DNA from: Variovorax atrisoli 110B
GTDB lineage: Bacteria > Pseudomonadota > Gammaproteobacteria > Burkholderiales > Burkholderiaceae_C
Reading direction: 5' to 3'
Assembly: GCF_000382045.1 (NCBI RefSeq)
Contig: NZ_KB907455.1
Coordinates: 310,001-374,000, forward strand
Length of the DNA: 64,000 nt
The notes beneath the pieces were generated by a model that was not told where the DNA came from, did not search any database, and saw nothing but the letters and a program-made list of their open reading frames with translations. Both the position numbers and the translations under genes were made by a program. This document shows, piece by piece, positions 8,975-18,694 of the stretch. Within the stretch, counting starts at the first letter, position 1, and every line of letters starts with the position of its first letter.

Positions 8975-11119
8975 ATGGCGTGGTTTTCGAGATGGGGAAG
9001 GGAGCGCCCTGCACGTCGTCGTGCCGGCATCGCAGGTGCGCTCGGTCTTGCAGGCATTCTTCTGATGGGCCATGGCTCCGTGGCGTGGGCACAGCAGCCG
9101 ACGAGCGCCGAAGCCGCCGCCAGCAAGGCAGAGCAGGCCCGCCTCGCGGACACCGACACGCTGCTGGCGCTGACCAGCGAAGGCGCGGTGCTCTACGGGC
9201 AGGACTCGGTCAAGCTCTCCGGCTATCAGTACTGCAGCCAGGCCGTCGCGCTGGCCGAGGCGGGCGAGTTCCGCCAGAGCGTGCGCGCCGCGAGCAAGGC
9301 GCTGCACCTGGCCAACGCCACCAACGATCCCAACCTCATGGCCATGGCCAACCGCGACCTGGCCATCGTCTACAGCTACTCGGGCCAGCTTGAGAAGGCC
9401 GAGGAGTTCGCGCGCGAGGCGCTCAGGCATCAGGCGCGCGACCCCAAGCTGGTGGTCGGCCCGGTGCAGAAGGTGATCGGCGACGTGCGTTCGCGCCGCG
9501 GCGACTATTCGGGCGCGGTGCTCAGCTATGACGAGGCGCTGGCGAACAGCTCGCAGCGCTATGCGCCGCTGGTGCAGGCATCGCTGGTCAACGCGCTGAT
9601 CGAATCGGGCGATGCGGCGCGGGCGCGCGAGGTGCTCGGCACCATGGGGCCGCCCAAGGACGCGCCGCTCGCCGCGCAGCTCGACCGCACCCGCGCCCGG
9701 CTGCTGCTGGCGGAGAACAAGCCCGCCGAGGCGCGCGATGCCTACCGCGCGCTCACCACCCGGCAGGTGGGCGCAGACACCGAGTACTACCGCCTCTGGG
9801 CCTGGGACGGCGTGGCGCGCAGCGAACTCGCGCTGGGCCAGAAGCAGGCCGCCGCCGAGGCCGTGGGCCGCGCGCTGGGCGACGTCGACAAGGTACGCGC
9901 GAGGTTCCGCAGCGAGGAATTCAAGATGGGCCTGTTCTCGGACCTGCAGACGGTGTTCGAGCGCGGCGTGGCCGTCTACAGCGACGCGGGCGATGCACGC
10001 CAGGCCTTCGAGGTGAGCGAACGCAGCCGTGCGCGCGCCCTGCTCGACGCGGTGCGCGGCCGCGCGAAGATCAGCGAGCAGGCTGCCGCCACCGTCGATC
10101 TCCCCGCGCTGCAGCGCACGCTCGCGGCCGACGAGCGCGTGGTGCAGTTCCATTCGCTGCCCGACCGTCTCGTGGTGTGGGTGGTGGGCCCGGACAGCAT
10201 CGTGGAGAAGTCCGTGGCGGTGAAGCGCGACGAGCTCAACGAGCTGGTCGAGACCTTCCGCAACTCCATCGTGCGCGGCCGGCGCACCGCCATCACCAAC
10301 GCCGACAAGCTGGGTGCCGCACTGCTCGGCCCGCTGGGCATCGCGCCGGGCCAGCGGCTGGTGGTGGTGCCGCACGGGCCGCTGCACTACCTGCCGTTCC
10401 AGGCGCTGCGGCTGGACGGCCGCTACATCATCGAGACGCATCCGGTGGCCGTGGCGCCTTCCATGAGCATCGCGGTGCAGCTCGCGCAGCGCACGCCGCG
10501 CGTGAACGCCTCGCTCACCGCCTTCGGCAATCCGCGCATCGAGGACAAGTACGACCTGCCCGGCGCGGAGACCGAGGTGAAGCAGCTCGCGCAGCTCTTC
10601 CCGCGCAACGCCGTCTACATGGGCGCGGCCGCCACCAAGACGCAGTTCCGCGACGTGGCCGCGCGCTCCCCGCTGATGCACGTGGCGGCCCATGCCGAGG
10701 CCGACGCGGTCGATCCGCTGTACTCGCGCATCCTGCTGGCCAACGAGGGAGGCAAGCAGAATTTCCTGGAGGCGCACGAGATCCTCGGACTGCCGATGGA
10801 CGGCACCGCGCTGGTCACGCTCTCGGCCTGCGAATCGGGCCTGGGGCGCATCGCGCAGGGCGACGAGGTGCTGGGCTTCACGCGCTCGTTTCTCTCGGCC
10901 GGCAGCTCCAGCCTGATCGCGTCGCTGTGGCCGGTGTCGGACGACGCCACCGCCGTGCTCATGAGCACGCTCTACGGCGAGCTCTCGAAGGGCCGCGACA
11001 TCCAGAAGGCCATGCAGGCCGGCCAGCTCGCGGTGCTGAAGGATCCCAAGATGTCCCACCCCTTCTTCTGGGCGCCGTTCAACCTGATCGGCAACTGGCG
11101 TCTCACGGTGGGTAGCTGA
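8975..11119 (+). CDS. Exported TPR-CHAT domain protein (caspase-fold protease)
   Basis: A 714-residue protein. An Arg-rich start and hydrophobic stretch ending in AWAQQ (about 1-43) form a signal peptide, so it is probably periplasmic or secreted. Residues ~60-370 are helical with TPR-like repeats. The C-terminal ~300 residues are a CHAT domain with the dyad His573 (MHVAAHAEAD) and Cys619 (LSACESGLG), both at family positions. CHAT proteins belong to the caspase clan; many are proteases. It ends one base before the ATG of the TpsB gene, so it is the first gene of a TPS operon. CHAT-TPR proteins occur beside two-partner secretion genes in some bacteria; processing or surveillance of the exoprotein is an inference. 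Confidence 0.85.
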   Translation: MAWFSRWGRERPARRRAGIAGALGLAGILLMGHGSVAWAQQPTSAEAAASKAEQARLADTDTLLALTSEGAVLYGQDSVKLSGYQYCSQAVALAEAGEFRQSVRAASKALHLANATNDPNLMAMANRDLAIVYSYSGQLEKAEEFAREALRHQARDPKLVVGPVQKVIGDVRSRRGDYSGAVLSYDEALANSSQRYAPLVQASLVNALIESGDAARAREVLGTMGPPKDAPLAAQLDRTRARLLLAENKPAEARDAYRALTTRQVGADTEYYRLWAWDGVARSELALGQKQAAAEAVGRALGDVDKVRARFRSEEFKMGLFSDLQTVFERGVAVYSDAGDARQAFEVSERSRARALLDAVRGRAKISEQAAATVDLPALQRTLAADERVVQFHSLPDRLVVWVVGPDSIVEKSVAVKRDELNELVETFRNSIVRGRRTAITNADKLGAALLGPLGIAPGQRLVVVPHGPLHYLPFQALRLDGRYIIETHPVAVAPSMSIAVQLAQRTPRVNASLTAFGNPRIEDKYDLPGAETEVKQLAQLFPRNAVYMGAAATKTQFRDVAARSPLMHVAAHAEADAVDPLYSRILLANEGGKQNFLEAHEILGLPMDGTALVTLSACESGLGRIAQGDEVLGFTRSFLSAGSSSLIASLWPVSDDATAVLMSTLYGELSKGRDIQKAMQAGQLAVLKDPKMSHPFFWAPFNLIGNWRLTVGS

Positions 11120-11120
11120 C

Positions 11121-12860
11121 ATGAAAACCTGCCAACGCCCCATGTCGATCACGCCGATCGCCTTTGCAGTCACGGCCCTGGTCGGCGCCACGCTGCTCGT
11201 TGCGGCCCAGCGCACGCACGCAGCCGAAGCGGACGGCAACGCCACCGAACTGCTGCCGACCACGGACCCTTGCGGCACCTGCGACCGGCCGGTCGCCCAG
11301 GCGCCCACTGGCACCGTTGCGCCGCAGAGCCTGCCCGCGCCGCCGCGCGACAGGGGCGGTGCCGCCGGCGCGAGCTTCAGGCTCAACGACCTGCGCCTGA
11401 ACGGCGTGAAGGCGCTGAGCAACGAGGAGCTGCAGGCCATCACCGGCCCCTTCATCGGCCGCGACGTGACGCTCGCCGACCTGGAGGAACTCGCCAAGGC
11501 CATCACCGCGCGCTACAAGGAGCGCGGCTACTTCCTCGCGCAGGCCGTGGTGCCGGTGCAGACGGTGCGCGACGGCATCGTCGAGATCAGCGTGATCGAG
11601 GGCCGCCTGGGCAAGGTCGACGTGACGGTCGCGCCCGATGCGCCCATCGCCGAGTCGCGCGTGCGCGGCTTCCTCGCGCCGCTGCAGCCGGGTGCCGCCG
11701 TGAGCGCACCCGACTACGAGCGCGCGATGCTGCTGCTGTCGGACCAGCCGGGCATCAAGGTGTCGTCGGGCCTGCAGGAAGGCACGCAGCCCGGCACCAC
11801 CGATCTCTCGGTCGAGGTGGCCGCCGCGCCGCGCTGGGCCTTCACCGCCGAGGGCGACAACCACGGCACCAAGGAATCGGGCCGCTACCGCGTGGGCGGC
11901 ACCGCGCGCTGGCTCAGCCCCTTCGGCATCGGCGACAACCTCGACATGCGGCTGATGGTGTCCAACAGCAACGCGCTGCAGTTCGGCCGCATCGCCTACG
12001 AGGCGCCCATCGGCACCAGCGGGCTGCGCGCGGGCGTCGGCCTCTCGCGCGTGAGCTACGAGCTGGGCGGGCAGTTCGCCGACCTCGACGCGCGCGGGCG
12101 CGCCAACGTGCTCGACTTCTCGCTGAGCTATCCGCTGATCCGCCAGCGCCAGCAGAACCTCTTCCTGCGCCTGGGCGTGGACGTGAAGGACCTCACCGAC
12201 GAGCTGCGCGCGGCCGACTTCAATTCGAAGAAGCGCGTCAACGGCCTGAGCCTGGGCTGGACGTGGGAGCGGCGCGACGAACTGCTCGGCGGCGGCTACT
12301 GGGCCAGCTCCGGCACGCTGTACCACGGCAACCTCTCCATCCGCGACCCCGAGAGCCGCGACTTCGACCGCAGCACCACGGGCCACAACACCGCGGGCGG
12401 CTTCACCAAGCTGAGCTTCCAGTTCTCGCGCCTGCAGGCCATCGTGCCGCGCCATTCGCTGTACCTGTCGGTGGGCGGGCAGTGGGCCAGCAAGAACCTC
12501 GACGCGTCGGAGAAGCTCTCGCTGGGCGGCGCGCGCGCGGTGCGCGCCTACCCTTCGGGCGAACTGCTGGTGGACCAGGGCGTGATCGGCACCGTCGAAT
12601 GGCGCTGGTCGTTCAACGAGGAGCTCACGCCCTTCCTGTTCTACGACGCCGCGCACGGAAAGATCGTGCGCAACCCCACGCCCTACGACGGCGTCAACAG
12701 CCACAGCCTGCGCGGCTACGGCGTGGGCCTGAGCTGGTCGCGCCCGGGCAATTTCTCGATCAACGCGACGCTGGCCTGGCGCGCCGGCACGCCGCCCGCG
12801 CAGACCGATGGCGGGGGCCGCAACCCGCGGCTGTTCGTGCAGCTCATCAAGGCGTTCTGA
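11121..12860 (+). CDS. TpsB outer-membrane transporter (ShlB/FhaC/HecB family)
   Basis: A 579-residue two-partner secretion transporter. A signal peptide (about 1-36, ending THA-AEA) is followed by a Pro-rich linker, two POTRA modules (about 85-240, starting FRLNDLRLNGV and including ERGYFLAQAVVP and VIEGRLG) and a 16-strand-type barrel (about 250-579) with LSLGGARAVRAYPSGE, the VRGY/F-like loop motif, and a terminal Phe as outer-membrane proteins have. It would export the TpsA protein encoded 255 bp downstream. ATG 11121 follows the CHAT stop by one base. CPGTCD-like cysteines near residue 52 (DPCGTCDRP) are unusual for the linker. Confidence 0.92.
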   Translation: MKTCQRPMSITPIAFAVTALVGATLLVAAQRTHAAEADGNATELLPTTDPCGTCDRPVAQAPTGTVAPQSLPAPPRDRGGAAGASFRLNDLRLNGVKALSNEELQAITGPFIGRDVTLADLEELAKAITARYKERGYFLAQAVVPVQTVRDGIVEISVIEGRLGKVDVTVAPDAPIAESRVRGFLAPLQPGAAVSAPDYERAMLLLSDQPGIKVSSGLQEGTQPGTTDLSVEVAAAPRWAFTAEGDNHGTKESGRYRVGGTARWLSPFGIGDNLDMRLMVSNSNALQFGRIAYEAPIGTSGLRAGVGLSRVSYELGGQFADLDARGRANVLDFSLSYPLIRQRQQNLFLRLGVDVKDLTDELRAADFNSKKRVNGLSLGWTWERRDELLGGGYWASSGTLYHGNLSIRDPESRDFDRSTTGHNTAGGFTKLSFQFSRLQAIVPRHSLYLSVGGQWASKNLDASEKLSLGGARAVRAYPSGELLVDQGVIGTVEWRWSFNEELTPFLFYDAAHGKIVRNPTPYDGVNSHSLRGYGVGLSWSRPGNFSINATLAWRAGTPPAQTDGGGRNPRLFVQLIKAF

Positions 12861-12868
12861 CATGGCAC

Positions 12869-13053
12869 TCCCCCAGGCTTCGCGCACTTCGTGTCGCTTC
12901 GCCACACCCCTCCAGGGGCGACACCGGCGGCCGGCAGAGCCGGTTCCGCGGAGACCAGGTTCTCCCCCAGGCTTCGCGCACTTCGTGTCGCTTCGCCAAC
13001 CCCCTCGCCGGGGCGACACCAGCGGCCCGGCAGCGCCGGTTCCGCGGTGTCCC
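12869..13053 (+). repeat. Two tandem copies of a dispersed palindromic intergenic repeat
   Basis: Copies at 12869-12950 and 12962-13053 fill the gap between the TpsB and TpsA genes. Each runs CCCCCAGGCTTCGCGCACTT, then a C-run/G-run hairpin, then GGC..GCCGGTTCCGCGG, which holds a second small hairpin. The same element occurs at 20447, 23756, 29536 and 39818. Imperfect palindromes inside suggest an RNA or DNA fold; the TpsA gene probably stays on the same transcript. Confidence 0.75.
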
Positions 13054-13114
13054 GCGAATTGCGCACGCCGGTTTCATGCATTGCGCTCAAGCGAGAACGT
13101 CGTGGAACACTGAA

Positions 13115-16100
13115 ATGAAACAACGCAATCCATCTTCGCGAGCTCCCGCGCGGCGCCTGCAGCTGCGGCCCATCGCGCTGTCGCTGATCTGCGCGGGTGC
13201 GGCGCCCGCCATGGCGCAGGTGCTGCCCACGGGTTTCACGCCGCTGGCCGGCAACGTCACCATGTCGCAGGCGGCGAACGTGATGACCATCAACCAGGGC
13301 CTGGCGCGCGGCATCGTCAACTGGACGAGCTTCTCCATCGGCGTGGGCGGTGTGGTGAACGTCGTGCAGCCGGGCGCTTCCAGCGTGCTGCTCAACCGTG
13401 TGACGGGCAACGAGCTTTCCACCATCGCGGGCCAGCTCAACGCCAACGGGCGCATCGTGCTGGTCAACCCCGCCGGGGTGCTGTTCAGCCAGGGCTCCAC
13501 GGTCAACGTGGGAGGCATCATCGCGTCCACGCTGGCCATGACGACCAGCGAAGCCGATTTCCTCAACCCGGCGACGACGAAGTTCAGTTTCGAGCGTGCG
13601 GACGCCAGCACGGCATCGGTCATCAACAACGGCCGCATCACTGCGACGGGCGGCGGCCCCGTGGTGTTGATGGGCGCCACGGTGGCCAATGCCCGCATCG
13701 GCAGCGATGACGACAGCGGCCGCATCACGGCCGACGGCGGCACCGTCGCGCTGGCCTCGGGCCGCAAGATCACGCTCGACCTTGCCGGAGACGGCCTGAC
13801 CAACATCGTCATCGCGACCGATGCGATGGCCACGCACGCCAGCGTGAGCAACAGCGGCGCCCTCCAGGCCGATGGCGGGCGCGTGGCGCTCGTCGGCCGC
13901 TCGGCCACGGTCGGCGAGCTGGTGGTGAACCAGCGAGGCACGGTGCGCGCGCGCAGCGTGGGTACGCGCAACGGCGAGATCTTCCTGGGCGGTGGCGAGG
14001 ACAACGAAGTGCAGCTCACCGGCGGCACGCTCGACGCCACCGGCGCCGCCGCAGGCGAACGCGGCGGCGACATCCGCGTGCTGGGCGGCAAGGTGACCGT
14101 GCAGGGGCTGGCCGACGGCACCAAGGGCGTGGCCGATGCCAGCGGCCAGGCCGGTGGCGGCTCGGTCACGGTGCAGGGCTATGACGTGGCACTTTCGCCG
14201 AACGCAGTGCTGCGCGCCGACGGCACGGGCGCAGGCGCCGGCGGCACGATCAGCGTGGGCACCGCGACCGGCGCTGCCTTCGCAGGCGATGCCGCCAACC
14301 CGCTGCCGGAGCGCGAGTCGCATGTGCAGGTCTTCGGCGAACTCACCGCGCGGGGCGCCAGCAGCGCTGCCGGGGGCAGCATCACCACGAGCGGCGACTT
14401 CGTGCGCATCGACCCGGCGCGTGTCGACGCCGCAGGCGGCGCGCAGGGCGGGGCCAACGGGCGATGGACGGTGTCGACTGGCAACAACCTCACCGTGGAC
14501 GCGGATGCCGACATGCCGGCCTACGACGGCGCCTATCCCTCCCTGTCCTTCAGCGACGTGAGCGCGCGCGCCGTGGGCGCCACGCTCGGGCGCGGCACCG
14601 ACGTGACGCTGTCGAGCACCCGTACCGGCGACAGCGCGGGCGTGACCTTCGGCAATGACGCGCAGGTGGTCAAGAACGAGGGCGGCAGCGCCACGCTGCG
14701 CGTCGACTCGGCCGGCGGCATCGCGATGAACAGCGGCTCGGCCATCGACGCGCGCGTGGGTGCGCTCAACGTCGACTTCAACGCCGACTCGACCGGGCTG
14801 GTGGCGAAGAATGCCGCGCAGGTGAACGTCGGCGGCGGCAACCCGAGCTTCGAACTCGACTACGGTGCGTCGATCATCATGAGCGGCGCGACCATCGACG
14901 CCAACGGCGGCAACATCCGTTTCTTCGGTCAGGGTGACGCGAACAACGGGCGCGCGGTCGGCGGTTCTCTGTCGCACAGCGAACTGACGTGGAGCGACGG
15001 CATCTTCCTGAGCAACAGCACGCTCGCGACCAGCGGCGCCGGGCAGGTCTCGCTGCGCGGCCAGGGACGCACGCGGGTCGACTCGCAGGACAGCGACACC
15101 AATTTCGTCTACGTGGGCACCGGCGGCGTGTCGCTGCAGGACAGCGCCGTGCAGGGTGGCAGCGGCGGCGTCAGCATCGACGGACTGGCCTCGCTCGGCG
15201 GCGACGGCGTGCGCCTGAGCAACGGCACCAAGGTCTCGACACCGGGCAACGTCACGGTCACCGGACGAGGCGTGGACTGGACCGACAACACGCTGCCGGC
15301 CGGCTCCATCGACACCACCACGGCGGTCAACATCGACAGTTCGTCGATCGAAGCCGGCGGCGACGTGCGTATCGAAGGCACGGGCGCGAACCTGCAGGCG
15401 CTGACCAAGTACCTCCAGTTCGCGGCCAATGGCCGCACGGCCGGCGGCGGCAACGGGGTGGCGCTGTCGGGCAGCGTGAGCGCGGGCGACGGGCGGCGCA
15501 TCGACATCGTGGGCAAGGCCGGCAGCGCAGGCTTCACCGCCGCGCTGGACGGCGGCGGCGCGGTGGTCACCACGCCCACCGGCATACCGGTCTATGGCGT
15601 TGCGGTGAGTGCCGATTCGTCGCAGCCGAATCCGCTGCGAACCGCCGGCGGCACCATCGCGCTCGACGCCCAGGACACCGACATCTCGCTGCGCATGAAC
15701 ACCTTCGGCTCCGGCCTCGGCGCCGCGCCCGACGGCGCCATGCTGTCGGTGGCCAGCAGCACCGGCCAGGGAGGGCATATCTCGCTGACCGGGCGCAACG
15801 TGCTGGTGGAAGGCTCGCAGAACTTCGACGGTACTGTCCTGCCCGCCACTCTCGATGCCGGCGGTGCCACCGGAGGCGGCAGCATCGACATCACCGCAAG
15901 CAATGTCATCGCCCTCGGCAGCAACAGCAGCCTGGATGCCAGCGCCGGCTCGGCGGGCGGCAACGGCGGCACCATCAACGTGATCTCGGGCGACACGCTG
16001 CGCGCCTACGGCAGCATCTCCGCACGCGGCGCGGGCGCAGGCAACGGCGGCAAGATCGAGACGTCGGCACCGCACTTCGCGCTGGCGGGGCTGCGTGTGG

Positions 16101-18481
16101 ACGCGTCGGCGCAGGCGGGCTCGGCGGGCCAGGCGGGTACGTGGACCATCGATCCCTACAACGTCACCATCGCCCACGGCACCGCCAGCGGCAGCCTCAC
16201 CGGGGACCCCTTCGTGCCGATCGCGAACTCCACCGTGCAGGACGGCGACATCAACGCGGCGCTCGACAAGGGCACCAGCGTGACGATCACCACCGGCACG
16301 GGCGGGCTGGCGACCGACGGCAACATCAGCTTCGACACGCTCGCGGCCATCCAGCGCACCACCGGCGGCGCGCCGGTGACCTTCCAGCTCGACGCGGCAC
16401 ACAACATCAGCGGCTCCGGCGCCACCAACTCGATCCAGTCGACCGGTGGCGCGCTCAACGTCGTGTTCAACGCCGGCGTGGGCGGGCAGGGCGGGGCGAT
16501 CAGCTACAACGGCAGCATCGCCACCAACGGTGGCGACGTGACGATGAACGCCGCCGCCGGCGCGAGCTCCGGTTCTGCGATCGCGCTCAACAGCACCACC
16601 ATCGACACGCGCACCACGGCAGGCGACGCCGGACCGGGCGGCTCCGTGTCGATCACCGGCACGCGCAGCCTGCCGACCACGATCGTCAACACGGTGCCCA
16701 CGGTGGACCTCACCGGCGTCACCATCACCAGCAGCACCGGCGACGTGACGATCTCGGGCATCGGCCAGCACGGCGACGGCGTGCGCATACAGAACGGCAC
16801 GGCACCCAGCCAGATACTCACCACCAGCGGCGACATCTCCATCGCCGGCGTCGGCGCCAGCTACACCTACAGCCTCTCGCCGCTCTCCGTGCAGAGCGTG
16901 GACATCACCGGCGCAACGGTGATCCGCAGCGTCGACGGCAACATCGGCATCCGCGGCCTCGTGACGCCGGGCCCGCTCGATGCGCCGTCCGGCGGCGTTC
17001 TGGTGGGCGGCACGACGCTCGTCACCACGCTGGGCCTTGGCAGCATCGACATCGCGGGTGAATCCCAGGCCAACGGCACGGGCCTGACGGTCGCTGCCGG
17101 CGCGCGGGTGAGCGGAAACAACAACGTGGTGCTGCGCGCAAGCAACAACGGCAGCTCCGACGCGCTGGTGCTGGCCGGAAACGTCCGCGCCGGCAACGTA
17201 CTGAACCTGCGCCCCGGCGGCGTCGACGCCGCGGGCAACGCGGTCGATCGCACCGCCAACCCCATCACGCTGGGCGGTACCGCAGCCAACGGCTTCGCCG
17301 TATCGGCCGACGAGTTCACGCGCCTCGATGCGCCCACCATCGTGGCCGGCAGCAACGCGCACGCCGGCAACATCGCCGTGGTGGGTCCGCTCACTTTGCC
17401 AGGCGCACTGACATTGCAGAACGGCGGTGGCGGCGGCATCCAGCTCGGCGGTGCGATCACCGCATCGACCGTGGGGCTGGTCTCCGCCGGCGACATCACG
17501 CAGACGGCCGCGGCACCGATCACCGCCGGCACGCTGCTGGCGCGCTCCACCGGCGGCAGCGTGCTGCTGGACCAGGCCGCGAACAACGTCAGCGCCGACA
17601 CCCTGGGCGGCGGCGCGGCCGGTGCCTTCCGCTACGTGGACGTCGACACGGTCAAGCTCGGCCCGGTGAGCGTCACCGGCTACGACGCCGCGGGCAATGC
17701 GCCGCAGGTCGTGTCGGCAACATCGATGGCCGCCAATACCGTGGCGGTGCGCACGCTCACCGGCGACCTGCTGCTGGGCACCGACGTGAGCAGCACCGGC
17801 GGGGTCGACCTCGTGGCGGGCTCGCGTTTCCAGAACACCGGCAGCTACGGCATCACCGGCGCGCCCTGGCGCGTGTGGGCCAACACCTGGGTGGGCGAGA
17901 CGCGCGGCGGGCTCGCGGGATCGGGGCTGTATCCGAACCTCTACCACTGCGCCTACTCTGGCCTGTGCGCGGTGAGCATTCCGGCGGGCGCCAACCATTT
18001 CATCTACGCGCAGCAGCCGGTGGCCACGGTGGTCATCGGCAACGCGAGCCGGCCCTTCGGCTTTCCGAATCCGCTGTTCAGCTATGGCATCGGCGGGCTG
18101 ATCCTGGGCGACACGGGCGCCGGCTTCGCGGGATTCATGTTCTCGCCCGCGCTGCAGACCAGTCCGCCGGGCGTGTACCCGATCAACGGCAGCTTCACTT
18201 CGGCCGAGGGTTATGCGGTCAACGTGGTGCCGGGCAACCTGTTCGTCAACCAGATGCCCGACCTGCCGCGCCCCGATGCGCTGCGCGACCTGCCCGCCAC
18301 CTGGGTGTACGACCGCAACATCGGCCCGCCGCCGATCTGCTTCGCCACCGGCCCGCTCGACGGCGACCGCGCATCGCAGGGCGGCGACGTGCTGGCGCGC
18401 GAATGGTCGCGCGTGCGCTCGCGGCCCAACCTCTCGAGCTGCGTCGACACCGAGAAGCGCAACGGCTGCGCCGATTTCTGA
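13115..18481 (+). CDS. TpsA filamentous-haemagglutinin-like exoprotein
   Basis: A 1,788-residue secreted beta-helix protein. A long basic leader and signal peptide end at AMAQ (about residue 35). The TPS domain (about 36-290) carries NPAGVLFSQGSTVNVGGIIAS, the hallmark recognised by TpsB. Then come more than 1,200 residues of Gly/Asn/Thr-rich beta-helix repeats. Near residues 1620-1720 there is an MBG-like segment (NASRPFGFPNPLFSYGIGGL and on), and the last ~70 residues contain three cysteines. It is probably surface-bound or released and could act in adhesion or as a matrix. ATG 13115 has no good ribosome site. No obvious toxin or protease domain is seen at the C-terminus. Confidence 0.9.
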   Translation: MKQRNPSSRAPARRLQLRPIALSLICAGAAPAMAQVLPTGFTPLAGNVTMSQAANVMTINQGLARGIVNWTSFSIGVGGVVNVVQPGASSVLLNRVTGNELSTIAGQLNANGRIVLVNPAGVLFSQGSTVNVGGIIASTLAMTTSEADFLNPATTKFSFERADASTASVINNGRITATGGGPVVLMGATVANARIGSDDDSGRITADGGTVALASGRKITLDLAGDGLTNIVIATDAMATHASVSNSGALQADGGRVALVGRSATVGELVVNQRGTVRARSVGTRNGEIFLGGGEDNEVQLTGGTLDATGAAAGERGGDIRVLGGKVTVQGLADGTKGVADASGQAGGGSVTVQGYDVALSPNAVLRADGTGAGAGGTISVGTATGAAFAGDAANPLPERESHVQVFGELTARGASSAAGGSITTSGDFVRIDPARVDAAGGAQGGANGRWTVSTGNNLTVDADADMPAYDGAYPSLSFSDVSARAVGATLGRGTDVTLSSTRTGDSAGVTFGNDAQVVKNEGGSATLRVDSAGGIAMNSGSAIDARVGALNVDFNADSTGLVAKNAAQVNVGGGNPSFELDYGASIIMSGATIDANGGNIRFFGQGDANNGRAVGGSLSHSELTWSDGIFLSNSTLATSGAGQVSLRGQGRTRVDSQDSDTNFVYVGTGGVSLQDSAVQGGSGGVSIDGLASLGGDGVRLSNGTKVSTPGNVTVTGRGVDWTDNTLPAGSIDTTTAVNIDSSSIEAGGDVRIEGTGANLQALTKYLQFAANGRTAGGGNGVALSGSVSAGDGRRIDIVGKAGSAGFTAALDGGGAVVTTPTGIPVYGVAVSADSSQPNPLRTAGGTIALDAQDTDISLRMNTFGSGLGAAPDGAMLSVASSTGQGGHISLTGRNVLVEGSQNFDGTVLPATLDAGGATGGGSIDITASNVIALGSNSSLDASAGSAGGNGGTINVISGDTLRAYGSISARGAGAGNGGKIETSAPHFALAGLRVDASAQAGSAGQAGTWTIDPYNVTIAHGTASGSLTGDPFVPIANSTVQDGDINAALDKGTSVTITTGTGGLATDGNISFDTLAAIQRTTGGAPVTFQLDAAHNISGSGATNSIQSTGGALNVVFNAGVGGQGGAISYNGSIATNGGDVTMNAAAGASSGSAIALNSTTIDTRTTAGDAGPGGSVSITGTRSLPTTIVNTVPTVDLTGVTITSSTGDVTISGIGQHGDGVRIQNGTAPSQILTTSGDISIAGVGASYTYSLSPLSVQSVDITGATVIRSVDGNIGIRGLVTPGPLDAPSGGVLVGGTTLVTTLGLGSIDIAGESQANGTGLTVAAGARVSGNNNVVLRASNNGSSDALVLAGNVRAGNVLNLRPGGVDAAGNAVDRTANPITLGGTAANGFAVSADEFTRLDAPTIVAGSNAHAGNIAVVGPLTLPGALTLQNGGGGGIQLGGAITASTVGLVSAGDITQTAAAPITAGTLLARSTGGSVLLDQAANNVSADTLGGGAAGAFRYVDVDTVKLGPVSVTGYDAAGNAPQVVSATSMAANTVAVRTLTGDLLLGTDVSSTGGVDLVAGSRFQNTGSYGITGAPWRVWANTWVGETRGGLAGSGLYPNLYHCAYSGLCAVSIPAGANHFIYAQQPVATVVIGNASRPFGFPNPLFSYGIGGLILGDTGAGFAGFMFSPALQTSPPGVYPINGSFTSAEGYAVNVVPGNLFVNQMPDLPRPDALRDLPATWVYDRNIGPPPICFATGPLDGDRASQGGDVLAREWSRVRSRPNLSSCVDTEKRNGCADF

Positions 18482-18605
18482 GGCGAGTGAACGCTGTTGC
18501 GGAGCGGCGGTGGCGAACCGTTGTGCAAGGAGGCAAGGCCGCCTCATGCACGTGGTCTTCGGCGTCGAGAGCAACCGGACCGCCAACGCCGGGTTCGCCG
18601 GCATT

Positions 18606-18647
18606 TCGAGAGGCCTTCCAATGATCTTTTGGAGGTCGGCTTCTCGA
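18606..18647. terminator. Imperfect inverted repeat between convergent genes
   Basis: TCGAGAGGCCTTCCA at 18606 pairs imperfectly with TGGAGGTCGGCTTCTCGA ending at 18647, across a loop with a short T-run. It lies between the ends of the TpsA gene and the convergent hydrolase gene and could be a bidirectional terminator. The rest of 18482-18694 shows no gene. Confidence 0.3.
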
Positions 18648-18694
18648 GGTGAGCGCCTTGCGCGAGGCGCGCGGCCCCGCGAAGCTCGCGCAGG

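Noticed and set aside
12716-18604. A 1,962-codon minus-strand frame opposite the TpsA gene
   Set aside because: It results from the repetitive GC-rich TpsA sequence; no ribosome site or known domain, and it also runs through the intergenic repeats.
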